This document shows positions 24,710 through 33,258 of a DNA stretch of 38,513 nucleotides, in pieces. The stretch comes from Candidatus Peregrinibacteria bacterium (GTDB lineage Bacteria; Patescibacteriota; Gracilibacteria; UBA1369; JABINC01): the NCBI GenBank assembly GCA_030700255.1, contig JAUYJN010000027.1, positions 1-38,513 of the forward strand, read 5' to 3'. Under the pieces are notes generated by a model. It ran no database searches. It had not been told where the DNA came from and worked only from the letters and a program-made list of their open reading frames with translations. Within the stretch, counting starts at the first letter, position 1. Each line of letters begins with the position of its first letter. The position numbers were made by a program, and so were the translations under genes.

Positions 24710-24736
24710 CAGCCGTCAAAAAATAAAATTCAGCCC
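24710..24736 (-). repeat. right inverted repeat flanking the sortase gene
   Basis: Inverted counterpart of 23987-24013 (20 of 20 bases, then 2 mismatches, then 5 matches). It starts 31 bases after the sortase stop. The rest of the 277-base gap to the next gene holds a GC-rich patch with a direct GCGAGCG-TTA-GCGAGCG repeat (about 24800-24820) and no recognisable gene. Confidence 0.75.
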
Positions 24737-24956
24737 CTTTTAGAAGAAAAAAACGGGCGGGCGCAAAATCAGAAATGCAGAGAAAACTTATTTGCTGGCT
24801 GGCGAGCGTTAGCGAGCGGCGGCGGGGCGGCTTCCATTGGCTGGTTTTGTTCAGGAATTTCGGATAAAATAGGTTTTAGCCAAACTGTAAAGACACGCCA
24901 AAATTTTTCAAAACTTGGAGCGTATGGTTATTTAATAAATAATTTTGAGAAGTTTG

Positions 24957-25553
24957 ATGATATCCGGTAAATTCACACGTTTCTCTGTTCCGTCTCTTAT
25001 TGTCGCAAATGTAGCGCCTCTTATTGGTGTGCTGTTTTTTGACTGGGATCTTTTTCAAATTCTTTTTCTTTACTGGTTTGAAAGTGGAGTAGTTGGATTT
25101 TACAGCATATTCAAGCTTATAAAAATAAGTGGTATTTTTAGTATATTTCTAGTGCCGTTTTTCATAATCCATTACGGTGGGTTTATGACAGGACATTTGA
25201 TGTTTATTTTCGCTATTTTCGCTCCTCATTTAATTGATTCTTCATTCTTCCCGTCATCAGAGATTATTATCGCACTACTTAACATAATTAAATTTTCAGC
25301 TATAGCACTTATCGTGAGCCACGGTATATCTTTTTTCGCTAATTTTATTGGAAATCGTGAGTATCAACTCACAAATATAGAAAAACAAATGCAAGCTCCC
25401 TATAGGAGAATCATTATAATGCACCTAACACTGCTTTTCGGTGGAGGGTTGATTGTGTTATTTAAGGAACCGATATTGGGACTTGTACTTCTTATTGTAA
25501 TAAAAACGATCGCAGACCTTAATTCTCATCTAAAAGAACATGATGTTTTTTAA
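24957..25553 (+). CDS. multi-pass membrane protein, DUF6498-like
   Basis: About 198 residues from ATG 24957 (a TTG four codons upstream is also open). It has five to six hydrophobic helices and conserved-looking signature blocks WDLFQILFLYWFESGVVG, HYGGFMTGHLMFIF, SHGISFFANFIGNREY and RIIIMHLTLLFGG. These blocks match my memory of the DUF6498 family, whose function is unknown. It is convergent with the MATE gene, with eight bases between the stops. Confidence 0.75.
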   Translation: MISGKFTRFSVPSLIVANVAPLIGVLFFDWDLFQILFLYWFESGVVGFYSIFKLIKISGIFSIFLVPFFIIHYGGFMTGHLMFIFAIFAPHLIDSSFFPSSEIIIALLNIIKFSAIALIVSHGISFFANFIGNREYQLTNIEKQMQAPYRRIIIMHLTLLFGGGLIVLFKEPILGLVLLIVIKTIADLNSHLKEHDVF

Positions 25554-25561
25554 TATTAAAA

Positions 25562-26974
25562 TTATTTCACTCCGGCTTCTTCTATCAAAGTTTCTTCGCT
25601 TACTTTTGCGCTTAGAGATTCTGTAACCATTGGGTGGTTTTTCCAATTTCCTTGGATAAACCACAAGTAGGCCATGATACCTGATATTACATTTGAAATA
25701 GGGAATGACCACCAAAGGCCATCTTCTCCCAAGAAATCAGGTCGTGAAAGTATATATGCGGCAGGGAACCTGAGAACCCAAAGTGCGACGAATGCGATAA
25801 CCATAGCAGCTAAGGTGTTCCCAGCTCCTCTGAATGACCCCGCGTATGTTTGTTGGACACCGAAGAATCCAAAAGTCATGGCCATTATTCGGATAAAATG
25901 TGCGCTAGTTTGTATAACTTTTGTTTCTCCCGGTACAAAAAATGCAGAGATAGGTTCTGCAAGAAAATATAAAATAATTCCAAGTATTGTTAGTACAACC
26001 AATGAAACCCCCGCACTAACATGAGAAAGTCGTTCAGCTCGTTCTATTTTTTTAGCTCCGATATTTTGCCCAACGAGGGTCGAAGTCGCGATAGAGAGCC
26101 CAACAGCAGGGATTATGATGAAACTTAGGATTCTAGTTCCGATTCCATATGCGGCGACAGCATCTGTCCCAAAGCTTGAAACAAGAATAATCATTACAGC
26201 AAGGCCTAGTGCAACCGTCGTCTGCTCCGCAGACGCCGGCACACCGATCGCAAAAATCTTCTTAATTTGCACAAAATCAGGTTTGAAATCTTTGAGATGC
26301 AGCCGAACATCGTATTTACCACTAAAAAGCATAGTAAGTCCGATTATGGCTGCGAGCCCCTGAGTAAGGACGGTCACGATTGCAGCACCCGCGACTCCAA
26401 AACCAGGGATAGGGCCGTACCCCATTATAAAGATAGGATCCAGAATCAAGTTAAGTAGAACAGTGCCGAGCACTATTATCATTGGAGTTTTTACATCTCC
26501 AACTCCACGCATAAGTGATTGAAATACAAAATATCCAAATAAGAAAATCATCCCGAGGAATGAGATTTGTAGATATGCCGAAGCGTCAGCGGCGACAGAT
26601 GTTTCCGCTCCCATTAGAGATACCAAAAAAGAAGAGCTAAAATACCCAAAAATAGTCAGGACAAATGATATTAATATCATTATCAGCAATGTTTGTGCTG
26701 ATATATGATCTACTTTTGCATAATTTTTAGCACCTTTGTATTGCGCTACAAGCACGCTCCCTGCGATAGTTAGTCCACCTCCAAGTGCGATCAGTAGAAA
26801 GATAATCGGAAAAGTTATCGACACTGCGGCGATAGCATCCGCACCAAGTCTACCAACCCAAAAAGTATCTACCAGTTGGTACATTGTCTGCAAAATATTC
26901 GCTACGACTATCGGTATAGAAAGACTCAGAAGAGACGTAAGGATTGGCCCTTCGGTTAGTTTGTTTGTCTTCAT
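25562..26974 (-). CDS. MATE-family efflux transporter
   Basis: 470 residues, about twelve membrane helices in two homologous halves. The N-terminus ILTSLLSLSIPIVVANILQT plus LVDTFWVGRLGADAIAAVS is the standard MATE opening (conserved Asp in the first helix region). The half repeat has IKKIFAIGVPASAEQTTVAL and GIGTRILSFIIIPAVGL. MATE proteins export cationic drugs or metabolites using Na+ or H+ gradients; the substrate is not deducible. The ATG is close to tRNA-Lys on the same strand. Confidence 0.93.
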   Translation of the reverse strand: MKTNKLTEGPILTSLLSLSIPIVVANILQTMYQLVDTFWVGRLGADAIAAVSITFPIIFLLIALGGGLTIAGSVLVAQYKGAKNYAKVDHISAQTLLIMILISFVLTIFGYFSSSFLVSLMGAETSVAADASAYLQISFLGMIFLFGYFVFQSLMRGVGDVKTPMIIVLGTVLLNLILDPIFIMGYGPIPGFGVAGAAIVTVLTQGLAAIIGLTMLFSGKYDVRLHLKDFKPDFVQIKKIFAIGVPASAEQTTVALGLAVMIILVSSFGTDAVAAYGIGTRILSFIIIPAVGLSIATSTLVGQNIGAKKIERAERLSHVSAGVSLVVLTILGIILYFLAEPISAFFVPGETKVIQTSAHFIRIMAMTFGFFGVQQTYAGSFRGAGNTLAAMVIAFVALWVLRFPAAYILSRPDFLGEDGLWWSFPISNVISGIMAYLWFIQGNWKNHPMVTESLSAKVSEETLIEEAGVK

Positions 26975-26989
26975 AATGTAAGTGAAAAA

Positions 26990-27065
26990 TGGTGGGTCAG
27001 CCGGGATTCGAACCCGGGACCAAAAGCTTAAGAGGCTTCTGCTCTACCGACTGAGCTACTGACCC
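26990..27065 (-). tRNA. tRNA-Lys(CUU)
   Basis: 76 nt with encoded CCA. Acceptor GGGTCAG/CTGACCC, D arm GCTC..GAGC, anticodon loop CTCTTAA (CTT), T arm CCGGG TTCGAAT CCCGG, discriminator A. Confidence 0.94.
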
Positions 27066-27141
27066 ATGAATGATTTTTTCAATCGTCAAAATCGCTTCGG
27101 TATTCTATGTATAAATTAACTCAACGGCAAGTCTTTTTCTG

Positions 27142-27708
27142 TTATTTTATCTCGAAAGATTTGAGGGCATTTTCTACTTTTTCACGAGCGAACATTTCTT
27201 CGTTTATACTGTATGTTCCTGTGACTACATAAACATTTGAGCCTTGGTAGCCGTAAGTTTGGAGAAATCTGAGAGTAGGGGAGGATGGACCCTGTTTCCC
27301 TTCAAATACATTTAAGACAGAAGTGGCAGAATTACCTTTTACTGTTATAGGGAAATCCCCATGACTGATTTCTTTGAAATCGGTAAGTGTTGTTTTGTGT
27401 GTGCTTAGCATCTGAGCTGCAAATTTTTTGACATCTATTTCAGACTCTATTGTTGAATAAGTCACATTTATATTTGCAACAAAATCGGTGTTTTTCACAT
27501 GATTACGAATTGCAACGACTGTGTTGTCAGGGTATGTGTTATCAAATTTTTGTACGATCTCCCAGTCTTGAGGGATCATAAGTGAGAAATCCGAACTTAC
27601 AAACTTATTACCGTCTATTTTCCCATCCAAAATAGGGCTTCCACTGGAGAAACATCCTGTGAGAAGTAAGGTTGATAATACAAAAGTAGCAATTAATAAC
27701 TTTTTCAT
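27142..27708 (-). CDS. small lipoprotein, function unknown
   Basis: 188 residues. Signal peptide MKKLLIATFVLSTLLLTGC with lipobox LLTG-C at residue 19, so it is membrane-anchored. The mature domain, starting KFVSSDFSLMIPQDWEIVQ, is mixed alpha/beta and resembles PsbP-like or DUF1795-type domains (a SLMIPxDW opening is common there). That assignment is weak. It sits 59 bases downstream of glyA on the same strand and may share its transcript, or use the extended -10 (TGG-TATAAA) in the spacer. Confidence 0.75.
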   Translation of the reverse strand: MKKLLIATFVLSTLLLTGCFSSGSPILDGKIDGNKFVSSDFSLMIPQDWEIVQKFDNTYPDNTVVAIRNHVKNTDFVANINVTYSTIESEIDVKKFAAQMLSTHKTTLTDFKEISHGDFPITVKGNSATSVLNVFEGKQGPSSPTLRFLQTYGYQGSNVYVVTGTYSINEEMFAREKVENALKSFEIK

Positions 27709-27767
27709 AATTTATTCTTAAATGATTTCTAGAGGCTAATTTTATACCAATTTAATGAAAGTGCAAA

Positions 27768-29009
27768 TTATATGCGAAGCCCCGGGACAGGGAAGTTCGC
27801 ACACATTTCTTTGACTTCACCTCTGATTCTGTCGTGTACACTTGAATCTTCCGGGCTCTCACAAGCTTCGTTTATGAAGCGAGCTATAGTTTTCATCTCT
27901 TCTTCTTTCATGCCACGAGTTGTAACAGCCGGTGTACCAATACGTATTCCGGATGGATCGAATGGTGAACGTGGATCAAATGGGACCATGTTTTTGTTAA
28001 CTGAGAGTCCTGAATCTTCTAGTGCTTTCTCAGCTATCTTACCTGTTGTATTTTTCGAATTCATATCTATAAGCATCAAGTGATTGTCAGTTCCATCTGA
28101 TACAATTTTGAATCCGTATCCCATAAGTTCTTCGGCGAGAGCTTGTGCATTTTTGATCACTTGCGCCGCATAATCTTGGAATTCCGGTTTTAGAGCTTCC
28201 GCGAACGCTACAGCTCGAGCTGCAGTTATGTGATCGTGTGGGCCGCCTTGTAGTCCCGGGAAGATCGCTTTGTCGACTTTTTTCGCATGTTCTTCCTTGC
28301 ACATAATTATCGCACCCCTAGGCCCACGAAGAGTTTTATGAGTAGTTGTAGTTACCACATCACAGTATGGTATAGGGTTCTCAATTTGTTTTCCGGCTAT
28401 CAACCCTGCGATATGAGCTATATCTGCAAACAAAATCGCTCCGATTTTGTCAGCGATTTCCTTGAATCTTTTCCAATCCATATCTCGAGAATAGGCGGAA
28501 AATCCTGCAATAATCATCTTTGGTTTTTCTCGTAGTGCAATCTCTTCAACTTTGTCCATGTTAATTCTTCCGTCAGCTTCAACTTCATATCTACAGAAAT
28601 CATAAAGAATTCCTGAGAAATTCACCGGGTGACCATGAGATAAATGCCCACCATGATCTAGACTAAGTCCAAGAACTTTGTCACCGGGATTTAAAAATGC
28701 GAAGAAAACAGCCATGTTTGCAGGTGAACCCGAAAGTGGTTGAACATTTACATGCTCAGCTCCAAATAGCTCCTTTGCCCTTTCTATCGCTAAATTCTCG
28801 ATGTTATCTATACATTGGTTACCTCCGTAGTATCTTTTGCCCGGATATCCTTCTGAATATTTGTTGTTCAACATACTTCCCATCGCTTCCATAACGGCGG
28901 TAGAGATGTAATTTTCAGATGCAATCAATTCGATCTCATGCTCTTGTCGAGATTCTTCCGCTTTGATAGCTGCATACAATTTTGGGTCCTGACTCTGAAG
29001 TTGAGACAT
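27768..29009 (-). CDS. glyA: serine hydroxymethyltransferase
   Basis: 413 residues, PLP fold-type I enzyme interconverting serine + THF and glycine + 5,10-methylene-THF. Motifs: IELIASENYIS, NKYSEGYPGKRYYGGN, SGSPANMAVFFA, LFADIAHIAGLIAG, and the PLP lysine in VTTTTHKTLRGPRG. Full length. It lies 45 bases behind the 5-formyl-THF cyclo-ligase gene, forming a folate/one-carbon unit. Glycine and methylene-THF are both inputs to the PurD and FolD steps encoded elsewhere in the window. Confidence 0.97.
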   Translation of the reverse strand: MSQLQSQDPKLYAAIKAEESRQEHEIELIASENYISTAVMEAMGSMLNNKYSEGYPGKRYYGGNQCIDNIENLAIERAKELFGAEHVNVQPLSGSPANMAVFFAFLNPGDKVLGLSLDHGGHLSHGHPVNFSGILYDFCRYEVEADGRINMDKVEEIALREKPKMIIAGFSAYSRDMDWKRFKEIADKIGAILFADIAHIAGLIAGKQIENPIPYCDVVTTTTHKTLRGPRGAIIMCKEEHAKKVDKAIFPGLQGGPHDHITAARAVAFAEALKPEFQDYAAQVIKNAQALAEELMGYGFKIVSDGTDNHLMLIDMNSKNTTGKIAEKALEDSGLSVNKNMVPFDPRSPFDPSGIRIGTPAVTTRGMKEEEMKTIARFINEACESPEDSSVHDRIRGEVKEMCANFPVPGLRI

Positions 29010-29054
29010 GTCAAAAGGGTTAGGGATTTATATTATGGCGTTTCCCGAGATTTT

Positions 29055-29600
29055 TTACTCGTATATTGTGGTAGGAGTGATGATGTAACTAAGTTTTTCA
29101 TCATGTTTATCAACGGGCACATTTTGCACTATTTGAAAGTCGTATGCCAGACCAATTTTCGGACACGTCACCTCATGGAATAATCTGTCAAAAAAGCCTT
29201 TTCCGAAGCCAATTCTATTCAGTTTAGCATCAAATGCCAGCCCCGGAGTAATCACACATTCAATTGCGCTCGGCTCAACATATGATCTGATACTATTTTT
29301 ATCAAAGCTCTTAACTTGAAGATTCATCTTTGCCTGATCCATTGATTCAATACGTGGCACAACAACCGTCTTGCCGAGATCATGAAAAATCCCAATAAGC
29401 TCATGCGTATCGACTTCATCTTTGTATGATTCGTAGACCAAAATAACTTCTGCATCCTGCACCGGCGGCATCTCAAGAAGTTTAGATATTATTTCAGCAT
29501 CAAACTTCCTCTTCCGCTCCGGAGTACTGCAAAGTTCAGCTCTCCGAGCCTTCATCTCCTCGCGTATCTTTTCTTTTTGTAATTGTATTGATGTATCCAC
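29055..29600 (-). CDS. 5-formyltetrahydrofolate cyclo-ligase
   Basis: 181 residues. N-terminal helix KEKIREEMKARRAEL with the ATP-binding Lys/Arg, then a Rossmann-like core ending in CVITPGLAFDAKLNRIGFGKGFFDR, the family signature (usually PGVAFD...RLGYGKGYYDR). It converts 5-formyl-THF to 5,10-methenyl-THF with ATP, recycling folate inhibited by SHMT side reaction, so its place immediately upstream of glyA makes biochemical sense. Confidence 0.92.
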   Translation of the reverse strand: MDTSIQLQKEKIREEMKARRAELCSTPERKRKFDAEIISKLLEMPPVQDAEVILVYESYKDEVDTHELIGIFHDLGKTVVVPRIESMDQAKMNLQVKSFDKNSIRSYVEPSAIECVITPGLAFDAKLNRIGFGKGFFDRLFHEVTCPKIGLAYDFQIVQNVPVDKHDEKLSYIITPTTIYE

Positions 29601-29724
29601 GCTTCAAAAAATAGATGAAAACCCACCAAATGCAAGTGGAGTTAATTGAAACTTGCAAAGCGAGTGCATGTTAGGTAAAAATACTATGCGATGCGCTAAA
29701 GGCTTGCGTTGCAAAATAAGGTAT

Positions 29725-29813
29725 GCCCGGGTGGCGAAATTGGTAGACGCGCAACGTTGAGGTCGTTGTCCTGATTTATCGGGGTGGAAGTTCAAGTCTT
29801 CTCTCGGGCACCA
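29725..29813 (+). tRNA. tRNA-Leu(GAG)
   Basis: 89 nt with encoded CCA. Acceptor GCCCGGG/CTCGGGC (one G.U), anticodon stem CAACG/CGTTG with loop TTGAGGT (GAG), long class II variable arm (TCCTGATTTATCGGGG), T arm region GGAAG TTCAAGT CTTCT, discriminator A. Confidence 0.93.
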
Positions 29814-29814
29814 T

Positions 29815-29952
29815 TTAGAGTTTAAGAGCTTCCTGCTTCTTCGGTAAAAGTAAAATAAATGGAAGGATAGCTAAGTTGATTGCGAGGACGGTGAGGTAGT
29901 ACTTATATAGTTTATATTTATTTTTATCATCGCAACTATAAATGCCAACCAA
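29815..29952 (-). CDS. 45-residue tail-anchor-like ORF or gene remnant
   Basis: From a TTG at 29952 the frame reads MVGIYSCDDKNKYKLYK, then a single hydrophobic helix (YYLTVLAINLAILPFILLL) and PKKQEALKL. The stop lies one base past the tRNA-Leu(GAG) 3' end on the opposite strand. The shape (helix plus basic end) is membrane-protein-like, perhaps the C-terminus of a lost transporter. No start codon context supports expression. Confidence 0.25.
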   Translation of the reverse strand: MVGIYSCDDKNKYKLYKYYLTVLAINLAILPFILLLPKKQEALKL

Positions 29953-29968
29953 AAATCATGCAAGCAAT

Positions 29969-30238
29969 CTATGCGGATCTATCAGAGAGAATATTTCTCG
30001 CTTCATGCTTTCTACTTAGTACCGGATCTTGTACATCTTTCGCACTCCATGATAAACCGAGTGGGCAAAGCTGTGTCCGGGTACTTCCTTCTATGCCATG
30101 TGCATCTTTAGTGAAAACATCTTTATCACCAATTACCTCAGGGCCAAATTCCAAAATTGCATCAACGACCTGATCAAGTGTCGTGTCATCGCCGAAGCCT
30201 TTAAATTCTTCAATCGGTCTAAATTGTCTTTCTATCAT
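29969..30238 (-). CDS. small hypothetical protein
   Basis: 89 residues starting ATG (MIERQFRPIEEFKGFGDD); acidic first half (TTLDQVVDAILEFGPEVIGD), then basic. The C-terminal third (from about RTQLCP) is encoded by DNA that is imperfectly duplicated upstream at about 30297-30362. No family is recognised. It may be a genuine short gene or a remnant derived from the repeat. Confidence 0.4.
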   Translation of the reverse strand: MIERQFRPIEEFKGFGDDTTLDQVVDAILEFGPEVIGDKDVFTKDAHGIEGSTRTQLCPLGLSWSAKDVQDPVLSRKHEARNILSDRSA

Positions 30239-30296
30239 ATCTAGGTTATTTAAATCGCACTAATTATTACTTCGTATAAATTTTTATCAATAAAAA

Positions 30297-30362
30297 AATA
30301 TTTCTGACTCGTCCTAGTACAAGATTTTGTACAAAATAACGTACAAAAGCTGTGCCCGGGCG
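30297..30362 (-). repeat. degenerate repeat copy related to 29984-30083 and to the HNH gene
   Basis: Shares with 29984-30083, in the same order and orientation, AATATTTCT, TAGTAC, GAT(T/C)TTGTACA and CAAA(A)GCTGTG(C/T)CCGGG. It also contains a 24-mer (30303-30326) identical at 22 positions to 38139-38162 inside the HNH gene. No intact frame spans it. Confidence 0.5.
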
Positions 30363-30385
30363 TGGTGCGTTTTTTTAGAAATAAA

Positions 30386-31651
30386 TTAATTATTTTTTAC
30401 GCTACCCATGTCAGCATCTTCATCAGCAGCATTGATTCCAGCCATTCGTCCTGTCGCCCAAGAAGCTTGCAGGTTATAGCCACCTGTGAACCCATCTATA
30501 TTCATAACTTCACCTGCGAAGAATAGGCCTTCGCATATGCGCGACTCCATAGTTTTTGGATCGATTTCAGCTGTGTCGACGCCTCCGGCTGTTACGAATT
30601 CACTTCCTTGCCCGCGGCCGATTACGGTTAGAGGGTGATTTTTTAGTTTTTCACAAGTGCTTCTAACAACCGTATGTTTTGTTTCATTGCATGGGTTTGC
30701 TGAATTTTGTATTAATTTCTGAAGTACGGATTTTGGCATAAATTCATGGAAAATTCCGAAGAAAGGTTTCTTTGGATAGTTTTTGATAAAATCAAATGCA
30801 TGCGTTTCAAGTTCGCGCAGAGTGAGTGAAGGGACAAAGTCCACATATAGAATAAGTGGAGATTCTTTGCTACATATTTCAAAAGTGGAAAAGGCACTCA
30901 TGGCAAAGGTGGCAGGTCCTGAGATTCCTTTATGAGTCCACACAAATGGCCCGGAATAACTAACTTTTTTACCATCTTTTAAAATCGCTCTCATAGTCAC
31001 ATTTTCCAGACTTACCCCTGCAAGATCTTTTGCGAATGTTTCTGCCAATACAAATGAATTCAAACTTGGCCCGAGAGACGTTGTGCTATGCCCTAGAGCT
31101 TCTGCGAAACAATATCCATCTCCACTTGAGCCGGTATGCCGATACGCTTGTCCGCCTGTCGTTACTATCAATCGATCAAATTCAAATTCTTTACCTGGAG
31201 AATTAGTTAAAATAAACTTTTCGCCAACTTTTTTAACACTTTTTATGTCAGTCCCACATTTTACATCTACGTTTTGTGTATCAAAAAATTGTTCAAACGC
31301 ACCAACGATATCATGTCCGTCATTACTTACAGGGAATACCCTCATATCTTTTTCAACTTTCAATTTCACACCATGATCTTCAAACCATTTGTATGTATCA
31401 GCTGGGCCAAAGGCATACATCGCATTTTTCAAAAATTTATTTCCTCGCGGATATTTTTTCAAAACTTCTTCTACATCTGTATAGCCGGTTGTTACGTTGC
31501 ACCTTCCACCACCTGAAATTATTACCTTTGCACCGAGCGAAGGATTTTTATCAAAAATAGTAACAGAAACATCAGAATTCTCTGATTTCGCACTCATCGC
31601 CGCCATCATGCCGGCCGCTCCTCCACCTATAATTCCTATTTTGTGTGTCAT
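30386..31651 (-). CDS. BaiN/HI0933-family FAD-dependent oxidoreductase
   Basis: 421 residues. N-terminal FAD-binding GIIGGGAAGMMAAMSA. The family hallmark GGGRCNVTTG is at about residue 46. Also present: VTTGGQAYRHTGSSGDGY and the C-terminal LFFAGEVMNIDGFTGGYNLQ, which closes the FAD site. Members include BaiN, with reported bile-acid-related reductase activity, and many of unknown substrate; bile chemistry is not implied here. It is a single minus-strand gene with its ATG about 90 bases from tRNA-Val. Confidence 0.9.
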   Translation of the reverse strand: MTHKIGIIGGGAAGMMAAMSAKSENSDVSVTIFDKNPSLGAKVIISGGGRCNVTTGYTDVEEVLKKYPRGNKFLKNAMYAFGPADTYKWFEDHGVKLKVEKDMRVFPVSNDGHDIVGAFEQFFDTQNVDVKCGTDIKSVKKVGEKFILTNSPGKEFEFDRLIVTTGGQAYRHTGSSGDGYCFAEALGHSTTSLGPSLNSFVLAETFAKDLAGVSLENVTMRAILKDGKKVSYSGPFVWTHKGISGPATFAMSAFSTFEICSKESPLILYVDFVPSLTLRELETHAFDFIKNYPKKPFFGIFHEFMPKSVLQKLIQNSANPCNETKHTVVRSTCEKLKNHPLTVIGRGQGSEFVTAGGVDTAEIDPKTMESRICEGLFFAGEVMNIDGFTGGYNLQASWATGRMAGINAADEDADMGSVKNN

Positions 31652-31744
31652 GCCTCTATTTCATAGTAAAAATCGTTTGACCTCAAGGGCAAATTTCAAT
31701 AAACTGGCGGAGCTTTCAATTGAAGAAGGTAATTCAACACACAT

Positions 31745-31821
31745 GCGCGCTTAGCTCAGTTGGTTAGAGCGACTGGTTTACACCCAGTAGGTCGGGGGTT
31801 CGACTCCCTCAGCGCGCACCA
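31745..31821 (+). tRNA. tRNA-Val(UAC)
   Basis: 77 nt with encoded CCA. Acceptor GCGCGCT/AGCGCGC, D arm GCTC..GAGC, anticodon stem ACTGG/CCAGT with loop TTTACAC (TAC), T arm GGGGG TTCGACT CCCTC, discriminator A. Confidence 0.95.
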
Positions 31822-31822
31822 G

Positions 31823-31858
31823 AAAAAAAAGCCCACATTATTATGTAGGCCTTTTTTT
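31823..31858. terminator. intrinsic terminator between tRNA-Val and the sigma-region-4 gene
   Basis: Stem GCC-C-ACAT/ATGT-A-GGC with loop TATT (one mismatch), preceded by A8 and followed by CTTTTTTT, so it can end transcription in both directions. Confidence 0.8.
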
Positions 31859-31885
31859 GAATGCCGGTGGTAGGTGGCCGGATTG

Positions 31886-32980
31886 TTATTTTTTTAGGTC
31901 GTAGGTATTTCTACCGACACGATCGAACAAAGTCTTATTTTTCAAATTTAGTTGAATTGTGATTTTCTTTACTTGGCGTACTTCGAGGACTTTTTTGGTG
32001 ATTGTGTCGCGGTCGAGTGGGCCGGACTTTGTCAAAATATCTGTGATAACATCGCTGACAGTCCCTGGTTTGTATCCCCATTCAGCCAAAGCATATATAC
32101 CTCGACCGATTAATACGAAAGTATTATCGCGGATGAGTTCATTGTGAACTGCTTGTACGTTGATTGTTTTTTCATCGAATGACATATTTCTAGTAGCCAT
32201 AGTTAGTTCATCAAAATGCATTGGTTTACCATGTTTTCTCAATACAAATGTGATTTTGTCGTGAATTGTACGTGGGTTGATGTGCGCCCATTTGAATAAA
32301 CCGACTTTGCCATCTTCGGTAAGTTTTAGCTCCTTGCTGGTTTTGCAAATATTAGACAATGTAGAAACCTCAAATTTAATTCCGATCTCATATGCAATGA
32401 AGTCTTGCAGCTCTGTTATGTCAGTTACGTCTTTTTTCTTTTTGAGTTTATTGATTACTGACCTGGCGGTGTTTGTCACGTTATTAGCTTGAAGTTCACT
32501 CATGTAATAATAAGGGTGGAATTGTATTGTATTGTGAACTGTAGTTATGTCGCCACTCATCATGATAGCCAACTCTAAATAATTCATATCTGACTCTGAG
32601 CTGGAGTTTATGCCGTCTCGTAAGTTACGGAGTAGAGAATTCTTGACTAGTACTCCACCAAGCAAAGCAAGCGTGTTTAACGCCATGTCTAGTACTTGAG
32701 TGAGGCCTGCAGATTTATCGATGCTTGAAAGTTTACCGACTGCAGCGTTTTCTATCTGTCTTACTCTTTCTCGTGTAATGTTGAACTTTTGTCCTATAGC
32801 TTCCAGTGTGTGTTTCTCATATTTACCAAGGCCAAAACGCATCTCCAAAACTTTAGCTTCCCGTTCAGAAACGTTCTTCAATAATTGACCGAAGAGGCTA
32901 ACTATATTGATAGTAGTTGTAGCTGTACGTTTGCCGATGGGGGCAAACACTCGAATAGTAGTTTTTTCTTTAGCGATCAT
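31886..32980 (-). CDS. sigma-70 region 4 / HARE-HTH fusion regulator
   Basis: 364 residues. About 35-95 is a sigma-70 region 4: [39 protein letters not shown]. Regions 1-3, needed for core binding and -10 recognition, are absent. The C-terminal part, about 235-360, has two wHTH-type units. The first, [23 protein letters not shown]...[16 protein letters not shown], is a clear HARE-HTH (the fold of RNA polymerase delta and ASXL). A second, degenerate unit follows ([17 protein letters not shown]). The middle is helical. It should bind DNA and possibly RNA polymerase as an accessory factor rather than act as a sigma factor. Single gene with its own strong promoter. Confidence 0.85.
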   Translation of the reverse strand: MIAKEKTTIRVFAPIGKRTATTTINIVSLFGQLLKNVSEREAKVLEMRFGLGKYEKHTLEAIGQKFNITRERVRQIENAAVGKLSSIDKSAGLTQVLDMALNTLALLGGVLVKNSLLRNLRDGINSSSESDMNYLELAIMMSGDITTVHNTIQFHPYYYMSELQANNVTNTARSVINKLKKKKDVTDITELQDFIAYEIGIKFEVSTLSNICKTSKELKLTEDGKVGLFKWAHINPRTIHDKITFVLRKHGKPMHFDELTMATRNMSFDEKTINVQAVHNELIRDNTFVLIGRGIYALAEWGYKPGTVSDVITDILTKSGPLDRDTITKKVLEVRQVKKITIQLNLKNKTLFDRVGRNTYDLKK

Positions 32981-33083
32981 AGGTTGAGAGAGTTAGAATT
33001 TATAATATTTGAATAGAAGCGAATAGTATCATTACGCTTCTTCAATAAGAAGCATTGTTAATAAAAATTATCAAGAAGGCCGG

Positions 33084-33113
33084 ATTCTACGACTCGTTAT
33101 CGGGACATGTCAA
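33084..33113 (-). promoter_or_regulatory. sigma70 promoter of the sigma-region-4/HARE gene
   Basis: Minus strand TTGACA (33108-33113), an 18-bp spacer, TAGAAT (33084-33089). The leader would be about 95 nt and contains a hairpin GCTTCTT-CAAT-AAGAAGC (33036-33053). A second inverted repeat, ATGCCTA/TAGGCAT (33168-33198), lies upstream, behind the stop of the 33259 gene. The 278-base gap holds no other gene. Confidence 0.7.
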
Positions 33114-33258
33114 TACGTGCATTTGTTTATTGGGAGCGCTTAAGTTGCCTTATCGACATTTTGTAATATGCCTACTCTAAAGTGTTGATAATAGGCATTA
33201 ACAGAATTCACAAGTAGCGTACTTATGTTATAATTTGCGTCAAATCAAGCTTGTAACT

